From positions 2,356,001 to 2,420,000 of the forward strand of contig NZ_CP044285.1 of NCBI RefSeq assembly GCF_008728635.1: a stretch of 64,000 nt of DNA. The letters are read 5' to 3'. Shown here in pieces: positions 34,559-44,091 of the stretch. This DNA is from Hymenobacter baengnokdamensis (GTDB taxonomy: Bacteria; Bacteroidota; Bacteroidia; Cytophagales; Hymenobacteraceae). A program made the position numbers and the translations under genes. How positions within the stretch are numbered: position 1 is the first letter of the stretch; every line of letters starts with the position of its first letter. Below the pieces are notes generated by a model that saw only the letters and a list, made by a program, of their open reading frames with translations, did not search any database and was not told the origin of the DNA.

Positions 34559-35452
34559 CTACTCTTTGTATTGAAAAAAACGCACGTAATCTACCTGCAT
34601 GGTTTGCGGAAAGGTCGTGCTGCCATCGGGGTTGCCATCAAAGTCACCGCCCACCGCCAGGTTTAGGATGGCATAGAAGGGGTTATTGAATGGATACGGC
34701 GACACGTCGCTCGAGGTCAGCGTGTAGTACTTATTGCCATCCACGTAGAAGTCCATCTGGTTCATGCTCCGCACGCAGCTAAAGACATGGAAGTCGGTCG
34801 AGAAGTCGCCGTTAGCCGTGCTCGGCAGTGCATAGACCGTGCCCTTGTACTGGTGGGTAGCTACGGAACTGCCATAGTGTACCGTGCTGTAGTCAGTACT
34901 GGGCGAGCTGCCTTTCAGCTCCATGATATCGATTTCGCCGCAGGCCGGCCAGCTCGCCTGGCTATCATTGGCACCCAGCATCCAGATGGCCGGCCACATG
35001 CCCTTGCCCTTGGGCAGCTTGGCCCGCACGTCGATTCGGCCGAAGGTAAACTGTTGCTTGCCTTTGGTGTTGATGCGACCCGAGGTGTACTGCCGGCCAT
35101 TGTAGTTTTGCTGAATAGCCGTGATATTGAGCATACCACCAGTCAGGGTCACGTTGTTGCGCGAGTTGGTAGTTGCTTCCAGCTCGTTGTTGAACCACAC
35201 GTCCTGTATCTCGTAGCTCCACTTGGTTGCGTCGAGGCTGCTGTCGTTAAACTCGTCGCTCCACACCTGCACGCTGTAATCGGCATATGGATGAGGGGTG
35301 GCGTTGACGGCCGACGAGCTGGTGCCACCCGTGCCCGTAGTAGCCGTGATAACCGGCCCGGGGGGATTTTGGGTGCAGCCGCCGGCCGCCAGCGTCAGCG
35401 TAAAGCCCAGCGCCAAACGGCGGAGTGGCCACGCGGTCAATGAATATAGCAT
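34559..35452 (-). CDS. GH16 lipoprotein glucanase (laminarinase-type)
   Basis: A 297-residue glycoside hydrolase family 16 protein, an endo-acting beta-glucanase with a jelly-roll fold. The catalytic motif is E173-I-D175-I-M-E178 (GEIDIMELKG), with nucleophile and acid/base glutamates present; the M between I and E makes it the beta-bulge form found in laminarinases. The N-terminus is a lipoprotein signal with lipobox AAGGC (Cys26) and a Gly/Ser/Thr linker, so it is membrane-anchored. It belongs to the operon with susC and susD and would cut beta-1,3(-1,4)-glucan for uptake. Confidence 0.93.
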   Translation of the reverse strand: MLYSLTAWPLRRLALGFTLTLAAGGCTQNPPGPVITATTGTGGTSSSAVNATPHPYADYSVQVWSDEFNDSSLDATKWSYEIQDVWFNNELEATTNSRNNVTLTGGMLNITAIQQNYNGRQYTSGRINTKGKQQFTFGRIDVRAKLPKGKGMWPAIWMLGANDSQASWPACGEIDIMELKGSSPSTDYSTVHYGSSVATHQYKGTVYALPSTANGDFSTDFHVFSCVRSMNQMDFYVDGNKYYTLTSSDVSPYPFNNPFYAILNLAVGGDFDGNPDGSTTFPQTMQVDYVRFFQYKE

Positions 35453-35485
35453 ATTTACTAAGTAATAAGGGTGAGAAAAAGGCGC

Positions 35486-36739
35486 TTATTTGGCTACCAT
35501 CATAAAAGTGAACTGCGGGTCGTCGCTGGGGCCGCCGGCCCGCAGGGTCATGTGCTTGTCGTCAATGGAAAGAATCCGGTAAATCCGCGACGTAGGTGCA
35601 TTAGTTACGCCGATAAAGCTGCCGGGCTTGGTGAGTACAAACTGAGCCAGGCCCGCGCCCGAAGCCGGCCCGAAAGTGAAGGTGGTATTGTTGTCGGTGC
35701 GGGCTGCCTGGCAGGTATAGTCGATAGCCACAAACGTTTGGCCCTTGGCATCATACGTGAAGTTGCCGGTGCTTGTAAACGTGTACTCATCGTCGGCCTG
35801 GCAGCTGGGTACGCTGCCCGCCGAGCCGCTCTTGTTGTAGCCGCCGGGCGAAGCTTCGTTGCCGACTATAATGGTATTAGCTACCGTATTGTCCAGCGTC
35901 CAGGTGCGCGAGGAGCCGCCCGTGAGGTACTTTTTAGCCCGGTCGAGGGCCGAGAGCTGCGGCATGTAGGTTGTTACCGTCTTGGTGCCGTCGGGGTTGG
36001 TGCCTTGCAGGCGCAGGCGGGTGGGTGTGGCCTCAATAATGTCGTAGGTCTTATTTACTACCGAGTCGGGCAGGCCGATAAAGGCCTTGTTGCGCTGCAA
36101 GATAATCTGCCCCAGCGAGCCGTTGGGCTTGTAGATAAAGTCCGAGTTGCCCGTCTGTGGGCTGCCGCAGGTGCCATTGCTGTACGTGCCGGCTCCGGCG
36201 TCGTAGGAGTAAGCAAACGTGTTGGTAAACGAAAACTGGTCGTCGAGCTGGCAGGGGTTAAGCGTAGTCGAGCTGGATAAGGTGGCCCCGCTGGCCGAGA
36301 GCTTTACCACGGCCCCCGGCTGGTCGGAGAGCGTCCAGGAGGTAGCTCCCGAGCCCCCGCAGGCCGTAAGCACCGCGTAAGCGGCATTGTCGCAGATGCT
36401 GGGAATCACTACCGGCTGCTGGGGTGAAATGCCCGTACCGCCGCGCCCGGCAGCCGTCAGCTTCACCCGGTAGGTGCCGGGTAGCTTGTAGACGTGTGTT
36501 ACGTTCTGGCCCGATACCAGGGGCGAGCCATCGCCAAAGTCCCACTGATAGAGAAAGGCATCAGTGGTGGTATTGGTGAACGTTGCTACTGCCGGGTACT
36601 GGCTGGTATTGACCGTTACGGTGAAGCCGGGCGTGGGCACCGGACCTTCCAGGCTCGTCACGCCGGTATCCTTGCGGCAGGCAGCCAGCGCCGCCACACC
36701 AGCGAGCAGCAGAGCAGCTTTGCGAAGTGAAGTAAACAT
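35486..36739 (-). CDS. PKD-domain lipoprotein of the glucan locus
   Basis: A 417-residue lipoprotein with lipobox LAAC (Cys21). A PKD-type domain at about 35-115 is shown by YQWDFGDGSP and HVYKLPGTYRVKLTA. Two similar repeats of about 130 residues follow, each with a Cys-Gln-x-Asp-Asp-x-[FY]-[ST]-F motif (CQLDDQFSF, CQADDEYTF) and a TWTLD/SWTLSD strand. Its position after susD suggests a SusE/F-like surface glycan-binding protein. Start ATG 36739 gives a proper signal; 13 upstream codons are open but not signal-like. Confidence 0.8.
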   Translation of the reverse strand: MFTSLRKAALLLAGVAALAACRKDTGVTSLEGPVPTPGFTVTVNTSQYPAVATFTNTTTDAFLYQWDFGDGSPLVSGQNVTHVYKLPGTYRVKLTAAGRGGTGISPQQPVVIPSICDNAAYAVLTACGGSGATSWTLSDQPGAVVKLSASGATLSSSTTLNPCQLDDQFSFTNTFAYSYDAGAGTYSNGTCGSPQTGNSDFIYKPNGSLGQIILQRNKAFIGLPDSVVNKTYDIIEATPTRLRLQGTNPDGTKTVTTYMPQLSALDRAKKYLTGGSSRTWTLDNTVANTIIVGNEASPGGYNKSGSAGSVPSCQADDEYTFTSTGNFTYDAKGQTFVAIDYTCQAARTDNNTTFTFGPASGAGLAQFVLTKPGSFIGVTNAPTSRIYRILSIDDKHMTLRAGGPSDDPQFTFMMVAK

Positions 36740-36783
36740 ATACTTTCGGGTGGGATGTTTAGGGCGTATGAGGGCCAAATGTA

Positions 36784-38259
36784 TTAATAGCCAGGGTTCT
36801 GAGCCAGCGAGGGGTTGGCGTCGCGCTCGCTCTGCGGAATGGGCAGCACGATATTGAAGGGCTTGATGCCTTTCGCCAGCAGCGCCGGGTTAGTGAGCAG
36901 CTTGCCCGTGCGCTTAAGGTCAAACCAGCGGTCGTCTTCAAACGCCAGCTCGTAGCGGCGCTCCTTCACAACGGCATCCGTAAAATTGGGCGTGTTGGCG
37001 CTGGTCAGGTTGGGCAGGCCCGCCCTGGTGCGTACTGTATTAATAGCTGTGTAGCCTTCGGGAGTAGGCCCCACGGCCTCGGCCAGAATCAGGTACATCT
37101 CGGACAGGCGCAGCACCGGAAAGTTCAGCGGGGAGTCCCAGACGTTGGTATTTACCTTGCCCACAAACCACTTTTTGCAGTTGTAGCCATAAGGGGAGCC
37201 GGGCAGCGAAGCGGGCTGAGCAGTAGTGGCACTGCCGGCGGGGTAGGGGTCGCCGGGCGACCAGATGGTAACGGCCTTACGCTTGTCGCCGGGCTCGTAG
37301 CCCTGCACAAACTCCAGCTCCGGGATGTTGAAGCCGTACCCACCCTGGGGCACCAGGCCCTGGCCGCGGGGCCCGAAAAACTCGTTGCCTACAAAGCCCA
37401 GGCCATCGAACGTGTACTGGTTCAGGCCATTCACATACTGCACCTCAAACAAGGATTCCTGCCCGTTCTCGTTGGCCACTGTAAAGTTGTCGCCGTAGTT
37501 GGGCCACAGGCTTTTGCCCGAGTTCGCGATAACCGCCCGGGCCTGAATAGCGGCATTGGGAAGGTCGCCCATGGTCAGGTACACCTTAGCCAGCAGGCCG
37601 GTAGCAGCCCACGTAGTAGCCCGGCCCAGGTCGGCGCCGCCGTACACGGGAGGCAGGTTGCCGATGGCGGCCTTCAGGTCGGTTACAATCTGGGTGTAAA
37701 TCTGAGCGGCCGGGGTGCGGGGCAGCTGCGCGTCGGCCGGGCTGGCCGGCGGCACCAGGATGAGCGGTACGTCGCCGTAGGCCCGCACCAGGTCAAAATA
37801 GTATTTTGCCCGCAGAAACTGCGCCTCGCCCAGGCTGCGCTTCCGGATGGCATCGCTCATGTTCGTGATGCCGGGTACCTTTTGCAGCACCAGGTTGCAC
37901 GCGCCAATGCCCACGTAGCAGCCGCCCCACAGGCGGCTCACCATCGGGTTGGTTGCCGGAATGTTGAAGAAGTCGAGCTGAATCTCCTCGGCTCCGTCGC
38001 CGCCGCCGCCGCCGCCGGTAAAGGAGTTGTCGGACATAATCTCGCCGATTCCCCAGAGGGCGTAGTTGTACTGCCCGCCTACGCCGAGCTGTGAGTAGCA
38101 GGCCGTTACGGCCTGAATGGCATCCGACTCGGACTGATAAAAGTTCACAGTTGTAATCTGGTCTACAGGCTGTAAATCCAGAAACTTTTTGCCGCAGCCG
38201 CCGAGCAGTACCAGGCTTAGCAAAGCACTGGCAGTGAGTTTAGTAGATAAAGAACGCAT
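36784..38259 (-). CDS. susD: SusD/RagB-family nutrient-binding lipoprotein
   Basis: A 491-residue SusD homologue that caps the SusC pore and captures oligosaccharide at the cell surface. The lipoprotein signal ends LLGGC (Cys22), followed by KKFLDLQPVDQIT, the usual SusD start. TPR-like helices (FLRAKYYFDLVRAYGDVPL) and the closing RRYELAFEDDRWFDLKRTG, RxPEL-type C-terminus are typical. A Gly-rich tract GGGGGG lies near residue 78. It lies 89 bp downstream of susC. Confidence 0.95.
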   Translation of the reverse strand: MRSLSTKLTASALLSLVLLGGCGKKFLDLQPVDQITTVNFYQSESDAIQAVTACYSQLGVGGQYNYALWGIGEIMSDNSFTGGGGGGDGAEEIQLDFFNIPATNPMVSRLWGGCYVGIGACNLVLQKVPGITNMSDAIRKRSLGEAQFLRAKYYFDLVRAYGDVPLILVPPASPADAQLPRTPAAQIYTQIVTDLKAAIGNLPPVYGGADLGRATTWAATGLLAKVYLTMGDLPNAAIQARAVIANSGKSLWPNYGDNFTVANENGQESLFEVQYVNGLNQYTFDGLGFVGNEFFGPRGQGLVPQGGYGFNIPELEFVQGYEPGDKRKAVTIWSPGDPYPAGSATTAQPASLPGSPYGYNCKKWFVGKVNTNVWDSPLNFPVLRLSEMYLILAEAVGPTPEGYTAINTVRTRAGLPNLTSANTPNFTDAVVKERRYELAFEDDRWFDLKRTGKLLTNPALLAKGIKPFNIVLPIPQSERDANPSLAQNPGY

Positions 38260-38348
38260 GGGTGGGATGGGGGAAGCCTGGTGTGAAAAAGCGAGAAGTG
38301 CCCTACTGATAATCCTTGCCTTTTTTCACGCCGGCTTCCGCTATTAAG

Positions 38349-41300
38349 TTAAAAGCCAATGTTCAAGCCAGCAATAAACACGCGCGACTGGGGGTAGATG
38401 CCCCGGTCGATGCCATAGGCGCCGGCCTGGCTGCCAATCTCAGGGTCGAAGCCGGTGTACTTGGTGAGGGTTACCAGGTTTTGAGCGGTCAGGTACACGC
38501 GCAGCGACTGGCTACCAAAACGGTTGATAAGCGGCTTGGCGAAGTTGTAGCCCAGGGTCAGCACCTTGAGGCGCACATAAGAGCCGTCTTCCACAAAGTA
38601 GCTGCTCACGCGCAGGTTCTGGTTGGGGTCGCCGGCCACGGCGCGGGGCACGTCGGTGCTGGTGCCGGGGCCGGTCCAGCGGCCCAGTACGCGGGTGCTG
38701 CTGTTGCCATTGCTATATAAGCCACCTTCCGTATACACGCGGTTCAGGTCATAAATCTTGTTGCCTTCGGAGCCCTGAACAAAGGCCGTCAGGTCAAATC
38801 CTTTGTAGGTCAATGTGTTGTTGACACCAAAGGTAAAGTTTGGGTTAGGATTGCCGATAAATCCACGGTCGAGGTCGTTCACTACGCCATCGCCATTCAT
38901 ATCCCGAAACTTGATATCGCCGGGAGCAGTGCCGGAAAACTGGTAGACACCAGTTGGCGAAGCAGCGTTCAGTTTGGCTATTTCTTCTGCCGATTGAAAC
39001 AGCCCATCGGCCACGTAGCCATAGAACGAGCCGATTGCCACCCCCTGGTCGAAGCGTGAGATGGCCGTACCCGTGCGGGTAGTTGCCCCATTGAAGGGAG
39101 TTGCTACATTCAGGCTCTGAATCAGGTTGCGGTAGGCCGAGAAGGTAATGCCGGTGGTCCAGCTCAGGCCGCTGCCACCCGTCAGGTTACGGGTGTTCAG
39201 CGAGATGTCGATGCCCTTGTTTTGTACCGTTACTGCATTGGTGGGAATTGCCTCATAAGTGCCCGATACCAAGGTAGGCGGCACGTTGCTGATGAGGTTA
39301 TCCGAGTGGCGGCGGTAGATATCTACCGTCAGCTCGATGCGGTTTTGAAACAGGCCCAGGTCCAGGCCCAGGTTCGACTGCTTGTTAATCTCCCAGCGCA
39401 GCTGATTGTTGGCGCCCCGGGTAGGCGCCGCGCCCTGCAGCACCGTTGGGGGATTGCCAAACGGATAGCTGATACCGGTGTTGATGGTTGCCAGATAGGC
39501 GAAGCGCCCGGCGTTCAGGGGGTTGCCTACCTGGCCATACCCTCCGCGCAGCTTCAGGTTGCTGATAACCGGAATATCTTTGATAAAGCTTTCTTCCGAG
39601 AGGCGCCAGCCGAGCGAAACCCCGGGAAAGAAGCCGAACTGATAGCCGGGCGCAAACTGGGAGGAGCCGTCTTCACGGGCGGTGGCCGTGAGCAGATACT
39701 TGCCCGCAAACTCGTAGTTGATGCGGCCGAAATAGCTGGCCAGTCGGTCAGTAATCGGCGCAACGCCGATGCCGCCGTTGGTAACCGGAAAGGCCGGGTT
39801 GGCGGCCGGGCCGGCGTTAATGTTCTGCAGGCTGTTGCTCAGGTAGCCCGAGCGGTTGGCGCTCAGGTAGGTATACTGAAACTGCTGGGCCGACTGCCCG
39901 GCCAGTATGGTCAAATGGTGCTTTTCGGCAAAAACCCGGTCGTAAGTAGCCGTGTTTTCAATCAGATAGGTTGGGTTATAGTTGCTCGAGGAGTAAGCAC
40001 CCGCTACCGAGTTGCGGGGCGAATTGGGCCCGAGCGAAGGGGTAAAGCCGTTGCTGTTGTCAAAAATGAGGTCGACCCCTACGTTGCTCCGAAAGCGCAG
40101 ACCCTTGAGCGGCTCTACCTCGGCGAAAAAGGAGCCAATAATGCGGTTGCGGCTGAACTTGGAATTGGTAATCAGCGACTGCAGTACCGGGTTGGGCTCG
40201 ACGAAGTTGTCGGCGGTAGCAGTGGGCTCGTAATAAGTGCCGTCGGGGTTATACACCGGGATAGTAGGCGGGAGCTGAATGACGTTGTTAATCACCCCAA
40301 ACTCGTCGTTGCCGGTATTCAGCTGCCGGTCTTCCTGGTGGCTGACGGCTAAGCTGTTGCCCACCTTAACGTATTTGTTAAGCTGGATATCGCCATTGGC
40401 CCGCAGCGTAAAGCGCTCAAAGTTAGAGCCATTCAGCGTGCCATCCTGCTGAAAGTAGCCGGCCGACAGGGCAAAGCGGGCTTTATCGCTGCCCCCGTTG
40501 GCCGAGACGTTGTAGCTCTGAATAACGGCCGTGGGCCGGAACACTGCTTTCTGCCAATCGGTGCTCGTGGTCAGGGAGCTAGGGTCAGCGTATTTGGGGT
40601 TGATAGGCTGGCCGGCCGCAATCAGGCTCTCATTATTGATAACGGCGTACTGCTGCGCATTAAGCAGGTCGAGCTTGCGCCAGGGCTGCTGTACACCGCG
40701 GTAGCCATCGAGCGAGATGGTTGCGTTGCCGGCCTTGCCGCGTTTGGTGGTGATAATTACCACGCCGTTGGCGGCCCGCAAGCCATAAATGGCCGTAGCC
40801 GAGGCATCCTTGAGCACGTCAATGCTCTCGATGTCGTTGGGGTTAATGGAGTTGAGCTGGTTTTCTACCGCATTGCCATTCGAGTCTGAGCTGGGCAGCG
40901 GAAAGCCATCGACCACGTAAAGAGGGGAGTTGTTGCCGGCCGAGGAAATACCCCGGATGCGCACCGTAGTGCCGCCCGCCCCGCCCGGCGCGCCCGAGTT
41001 TTGCGTTACCGTTACTCCGGCCGCGCGGCCTTGCAGCGCCTGGGTGGGGTCGGCTACCGGCTGGCTGGCAATTTCGCGGCCCGAAACCGAGGATATTGCC
41101 CCGGTTACATCCGATTTTTCCTGGGTTCCGTAGCCTACCACCACCACCTCGTTCAGGCCTTGCGCTGTCTCGCGCAGCGTCACGCTCAGATTACTGGCGG
41201 TAGCGCTGGTCACGGTTACCGACTGGGTAACGAAGCCAACGTAGCTAAAAGAAATGGTACTGCCCTCGGGGGCATTCAGGCTGAAGCTGCCATCCGCACC

Positions 41301-41537
41301 GGTAGTGGTGCCAATAGTACTGGCCCGCACAAGTACTGTTACGCCCGGCAGGCCGGTGCCATCGGCGCCGACCACCCGCCCGCTCACCGGGATAGTAGGG
41401 GCCGGGCGCTTCAGCAGCCGGGCAGGTATATGTCCGCCCGTTGGAGCCGCCAGAACGAAGCTAGTGGGAAGTCCGCATGCCAGCAGTAGAGCCGAACCGC
41501 GAAGCAGCCAACCTATAGGGTATAGGCTTTTTTTCAT
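38349..41537 (-). CDS. susC: SusC/RagA-family TonB-linked outer-membrane transporter
   Basis: A 1062-residue TonB-dependent transporter. It has a signal peptide, a carboxypeptidase-regulatory-like domain (about 50-130: GRVVGADGTGLPGVTVLV), a TonB-box/SusC signature (LNEVVVVGYGTQEK), a plug domain with NDIESIDVLKDASATAIYG, and a 22-strand-type barrel ending in Phe (FIAGLNIGF). It pairs with the following susD to import glucan oligosaccharides released by the GH16 enzyme. It is the first gene of the operon susC-susD-PKD-GH16-T9SS. Confidence 0.96.
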   Translation of the reverse strand: MKKSLYPIGWLLRGSALLLACGLPTSFVLAAPTGGHIPARLLKRPAPTIPVSGRVVGADGTGLPGVTVLVRASTIGTTTGADGSFSLNAPEGSTISFSYVGFVTQSVTVTSATASNLSVTLRETAQGLNEVVVVGYGTQEKSDVTGAISSVSGREIASQPVADPTQALQGRAAGVTVTQNSGAPGGAGGTTVRIRGISSAGNNSPLYVVDGFPLPSSDSNGNAVENQLNSINPNDIESIDVLKDASATAIYGLRAANGVVIITTKRGKAGNATISLDGYRGVQQPWRKLDLLNAQQYAVINNESLIAAGQPINPKYADPSSLTTSTDWQKAVFRPTAVIQSYNVSANGGSDKARFALSAGYFQQDGTLNGSNFERFTLRANGDIQLNKYVKVGNSLAVSHQEDRQLNTGNDEFGVINNVIQLPPTIPVYNPDGTYYEPTATADNFVEPNPVLQSLITNSKFSRNRIIGSFFAEVEPLKGLRFRSNVGVDLIFDNSNGFTPSLGPNSPRNSVAGAYSSSNYNPTYLIENTATYDRVFAEKHHLTILAGQSAQQFQYTYLSANRSGYLSNSLQNINAGPAANPAFPVTNGGIGVAPITDRLASYFGRINYEFAGKYLLTATAREDGSSQFAPGYQFGFFPGVSLGWRLSEESFIKDIPVISNLKLRGGYGQVGNPLNAGRFAYLATINTGISYPFGNPPTVLQGAAPTRGANNQLRWEINKQSNLGLDLGLFQNRIELTVDIYRRHSDNLISNVPPTLVSGTYEAIPTNAVTVQNKGIDISLNTRNLTGGSGLSWTTGITFSAYRNLIQSLNVATPFNGATTRTGTAISRFDQGVAIGSFYGYVADGLFQSAEEIAKLNAASPTGVYQFSGTAPGDIKFRDMNGDGVVNDLDRGFIGNPNPNFTFGVNNTLTYKGFDLTAFVQGSEGNKIYDLNRVYTEGGLYSNGNSSTRVLGRWTGPGTSTDVPRAVAGDPNQNLRVSSYFVEDGSYVRLKVLTLGYNFAKPLINRFGSQSLRVYLTAQNLVTLTKYTGFDPEIGSQAGAYGIDRGIYPQSRVFIAGLNIGF

Positions 41538-41577
41538 GAAGAGGGTGGGAAAAGAACTTAAAGCAGCTGGAGTGCTT

Positions 41578-41609
41578 CAAAGCTAGGGCCTTGTGTTTAG
41601 CAAATGCAA
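41578..41609 (-). promoter_or_regulatory. Candidate susC promoter
   Basis: On the minus strand TTG (41607-41609) and TAGCTTTG (41578-41585) are separated by 21 bp, matching the TTG-17 to 23-TAnnTTTG consensus of Bacteroidota. The ATG lies 40 bp further on. The remainder of the 330-bp gap holds only the hairpin at 41763-41809. Confidence 0.5.
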
Positions 41610-41762
41610 GCTTAAAAACTGCCTTCAGCGCTTTAAAACGGCTATTTTGTAGTAAGCACCGATTGCTTGATTACGTTTAGTGCACAAGTAAGCATTGCGT
41701 ATTATGGGGCTGACAAGGGCTAAAAGCACTATTGCTACCCACTGCCGGGACCCTAAAAAACA

Positions 41763-41809
41763 ATAAGCCGGCGGGTATTTTTTTCGAAAAAAAATGCCCG
41801 CCGGCTTAT
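41763..41809 (-). terminator. Long hairpin after the receptor-transposase-domain gene
   Basis: ATAAGCCGGCGGGTA pairs with the mirrored GCCGGCTTAT arm and is extended by a T7/A8 inner stem. The stem core is the same as in the terminator at 32958, so the locus is bracketed by related hairpins. It lies 59 bp after the stop of the 41868-43907 gene. Confidence 0.7.
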
Positions 41810-41867
41810 GCTGTAATAATCCTCGCTGAAATCTTCCGCAATCGTTACCGGAAACCAGCTGCTTGCT

Positions 41868-43907
41868 CTATTGATGGTCGCTTATATCGGTCAGCTCCTC
41901 CTGCTCTACCTCGGCCGAGCCGTCCAGCAGCACGTGGGTCCAGGGCTCGCCGTCGACGAAGTCGGGGGCCTGGCTGCGCCGCTGCAAAGCGGCCAGCACT
42001 TTCTGGGCAAACGCCCAGCTCGTGGCCGGGCGCAGCTCCAGCACCCTGGCCAGCTCGGCCGGCGCGTAGCGCCCCCGGTGGGCGTGTAGCAGGAATACCG
42101 CATATAGCGCCTTTACAATGGGGAATTTGCATTTCTGAAGCAGCGTGCCAGTGGTGGCCGACTCTACGTAGCGGCAGCGGGTGCAGCGCCGGGCAAAGGG
42201 CTCGCGGGCCTCGCAGCTTTTTTCGTGGCCGCACTTGCGGCAGCGGTAGCCACCCTGCCACTTCAGGTCGGCGAGGTAGCGCAGGCAGGCATCTTTGTCG
42301 GGATAAAGCTGGCTGAACTCGCCAAAGTCAAACTCCCGGGCTTGCAGGCGGGCATGCTTCTGGTCCTGCAAGTCACGGCTCAGGTCGCTGTTGAGTTGCT
42401 CAATAGCGGCCGACTGCAGCGCCAGCAGGCCGTTGGTTTCGAGCAACTCACGGTTTTGGGCCGCAATGGTATCGTTCTGCTGGCGCAGCTCGTCGGTGCG
42501 GCGGGCCACCAGCGCCTCCAGCTCACTGTTGAGCTGGTCTTTGAGCGCCTGGTTCTCACGTAGCTGCTCCAGCAGCTGGTCCTGGGCCTGGTGGCGCTTG
42601 CGCAGCTGCTTCAGCAGCCGCCGCTGCGTTACCAGAGTGGTATCCATCAGGCCCTTTATCTTATCGGCCAGCGCGTAGCTGAGTACGGCTACCTCAATTA
42701 CAAAGGCTACGTTCAGGCTATATACCGTATAGGCATTATTATAAAAATCAATGCCCAGCTTGCGACAGATAAGAAAAGTGAGGCTGCCCGCCACCAGGGC
42801 CTGGGCCAGCAGCAGGTAGCGAGCCGGACGCAGGCCACCCCGATAAGCCCGCCAGGCCGCGTAATAAAGCAAGCCATAGGGCAGCAGGTAAAGCCAGAAG
42901 CTAAACCCGGAATGAATGAGCGCCACATCGAGCACCAGCAGCGCGCCGCTTAGCGATACCACCCAGCGAACGTGCCGGTCGAGCACCGGCAGCCGGGCCG
43001 CCGTATCGAGAAACGAGCGGGCATACTGCGCAAAAGTCAGCAGCAGCAGCACCGGCGCGACGGCCCCGATAAAATGGTTGAGCGGCGCGCTGAATGGCCA
43101 CATGTACTGAAAGCCCAGGCCATCCTCGGAAAGAAAAAGCAGTGCCCCGCTCAGTACATAGAATACATAGTGAATGTACGATTTTTCCTTTAAGAAGAAA
43201 AACAAAAACAGGTTGTACACCAGCATGATAAACAGTACCCCGTAGAAGCCGCCCAGTAGCCAGTACTGCAGGCTCATCTCCGGAATCAGGGCCGGGCCGC
43301 TGTGCAGCATGGCCCGGAAGCTGGTGGGTGTGTCGGAGCGCAGGCGCAGGTAGTAGGTAGTGGGCTGGCCGTGCCGGAGCCCCAGGTTGAACAGAAAGTT
43401 CTTGTAGGGCAGTGGGCGGGTGGCAAACGGGTAGTTGGCGCCGGTGGTGACGCTATCGTAGGCCAGCGCCAGCCCCGCCGCCGCGGGGCGAAACAGCGTA
43501 GCCGAGCCAATATGCGGGTCGTATAGCTCCAGGTACCAGTCGGCAGCCAGGCGGGCGTCGGCCAGCACTGTAAAGCGTAGCCAGTAGGTGCTGCGCGGAT
43601 GCCGAATGTTTGGTGGGAGCGCGGTGCCGGCCAGGGTGGCGAAGCGGCTGGCCCAGGCCGGGCTGCTAACGGCGGCAATCGGCAGGTGGCCGCTGGGGTC
43701 TTCGAGTACGCTGTAGTAGCGGTCGTCAAGGTACTGGGCCTGGTGAGCAGTAGTGGCTACCAGGGTGTCTTCGGGGGCAGCCGCGCCGGGGCGGGCCAGG
43801 CCCAGCAGCAGGCTCAGCAACAGCACAAAGCCTGCGCGGTGCCGGGCAGGCAGGCGGTAGGCCGTCGGCGCGGCCCGCCGGCCGCAGGTCGGGTAGAAAG
43901 GTTGCAA
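41868..43907 (-). CDS. 7TMR-DISM receptor fused to IS1595-type transposase zinc ribbon/HTH
   Basis: A 679-residue membrane receptor. A signal peptide is followed by a 7TMR-DISM extracellular domain 2 (about 60-185), seven membrane helices (about 190-400; e.g. YWLLGGFYGVLFIMLVYNLF), and a coiled coil (about 405-520). The C-terminus (about 525-660) is unexpected: LRYLADLKWQGG, two CxxC pairs (YRCRKCGHEKSC, RRCTRCRY) and a helical segment TLLQKCKFPIVKALYAVFLL...LELRPATSWAFAQKVLAAL. This is the zinc ribbon and HTH that begin IS1595-family transposases, without the DDE catalytic domain. It reads as a domesticated DNA-binding output. It lies directly upstream of susC on the same strand. Confidence 0.85.
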   Translation of the reverse strand: MQPFYPTCGRRAAPTAYRLPARHRAGFVLLLSLLLGLARPGAAAPEDTLVATTAHQAQYLDDRYYSVLEDPSGHLPIAAVSSPAWASRFATLAGTALPPNIRHPRSTYWLRFTVLADARLAADWYLELYDPHIGSATLFRPAAAGLALAYDSVTTGANYPFATRPLPYKNFLFNLGLRHGQPTTYYLRLRSDTPTSFRAMLHSGPALIPEMSLQYWLLGGFYGVLFIMLVYNLFLFFFLKEKSYIHYVFYVLSGALLFLSEDGLGFQYMWPFSAPLNHFIGAVAPVLLLLTFAQYARSFLDTAARLPVLDRHVRWVVSLSGALLVLDVALIHSGFSFWLYLLPYGLLYYAAWRAYRGGLRPARYLLLAQALVAGSLTFLICRKLGIDFYNNAYTVYSLNVAFVIEVAVLSYALADKIKGLMDTTLVTQRRLLKQLRKRHQAQDQLLEQLRENQALKDQLNSELEALVARRTDELRQQNDTIAAQNRELLETNGLLALQSAAIEQLNSDLSRDLQDQKHARLQAREFDFGEFSQLYPDKDACLRYLADLKWQGGYRCRKCGHEKSCEAREPFARRCTRCRYVESATTGTLLQKCKFPIVKALYAVFLLHAHRGRYAPAELARVLELRPATSWAFAQKVLAALQRRSQAPDFVDGEPWTHVLLDGSAEVEQEELTDISDHQ

Positions 43908-44091
43908 GAGCGAAGTGCGTTGGGGTGGGATAGGATGCGCACGGAGGTGGTAGTAAAAGTAACAAAAAATGCTGGTCGGCCGGGCGAAGAAAGCCGGGCT
44001 GCAGTCGGCACAATTCGCCCGATGGTCGGGCGCAGGCCATGTTAGCTTGCCGGGGCCGTTACATTTGGGTACTATACTTCATGGAGTAATC

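Noticed and set aside
41868..42300. A complete IS1595 insertion sequence at the end of the receptor gene.
   Set aside because: No DDE domain, terminal inverted repeats or target duplication were seen, and the frame is continuous with the receptor.
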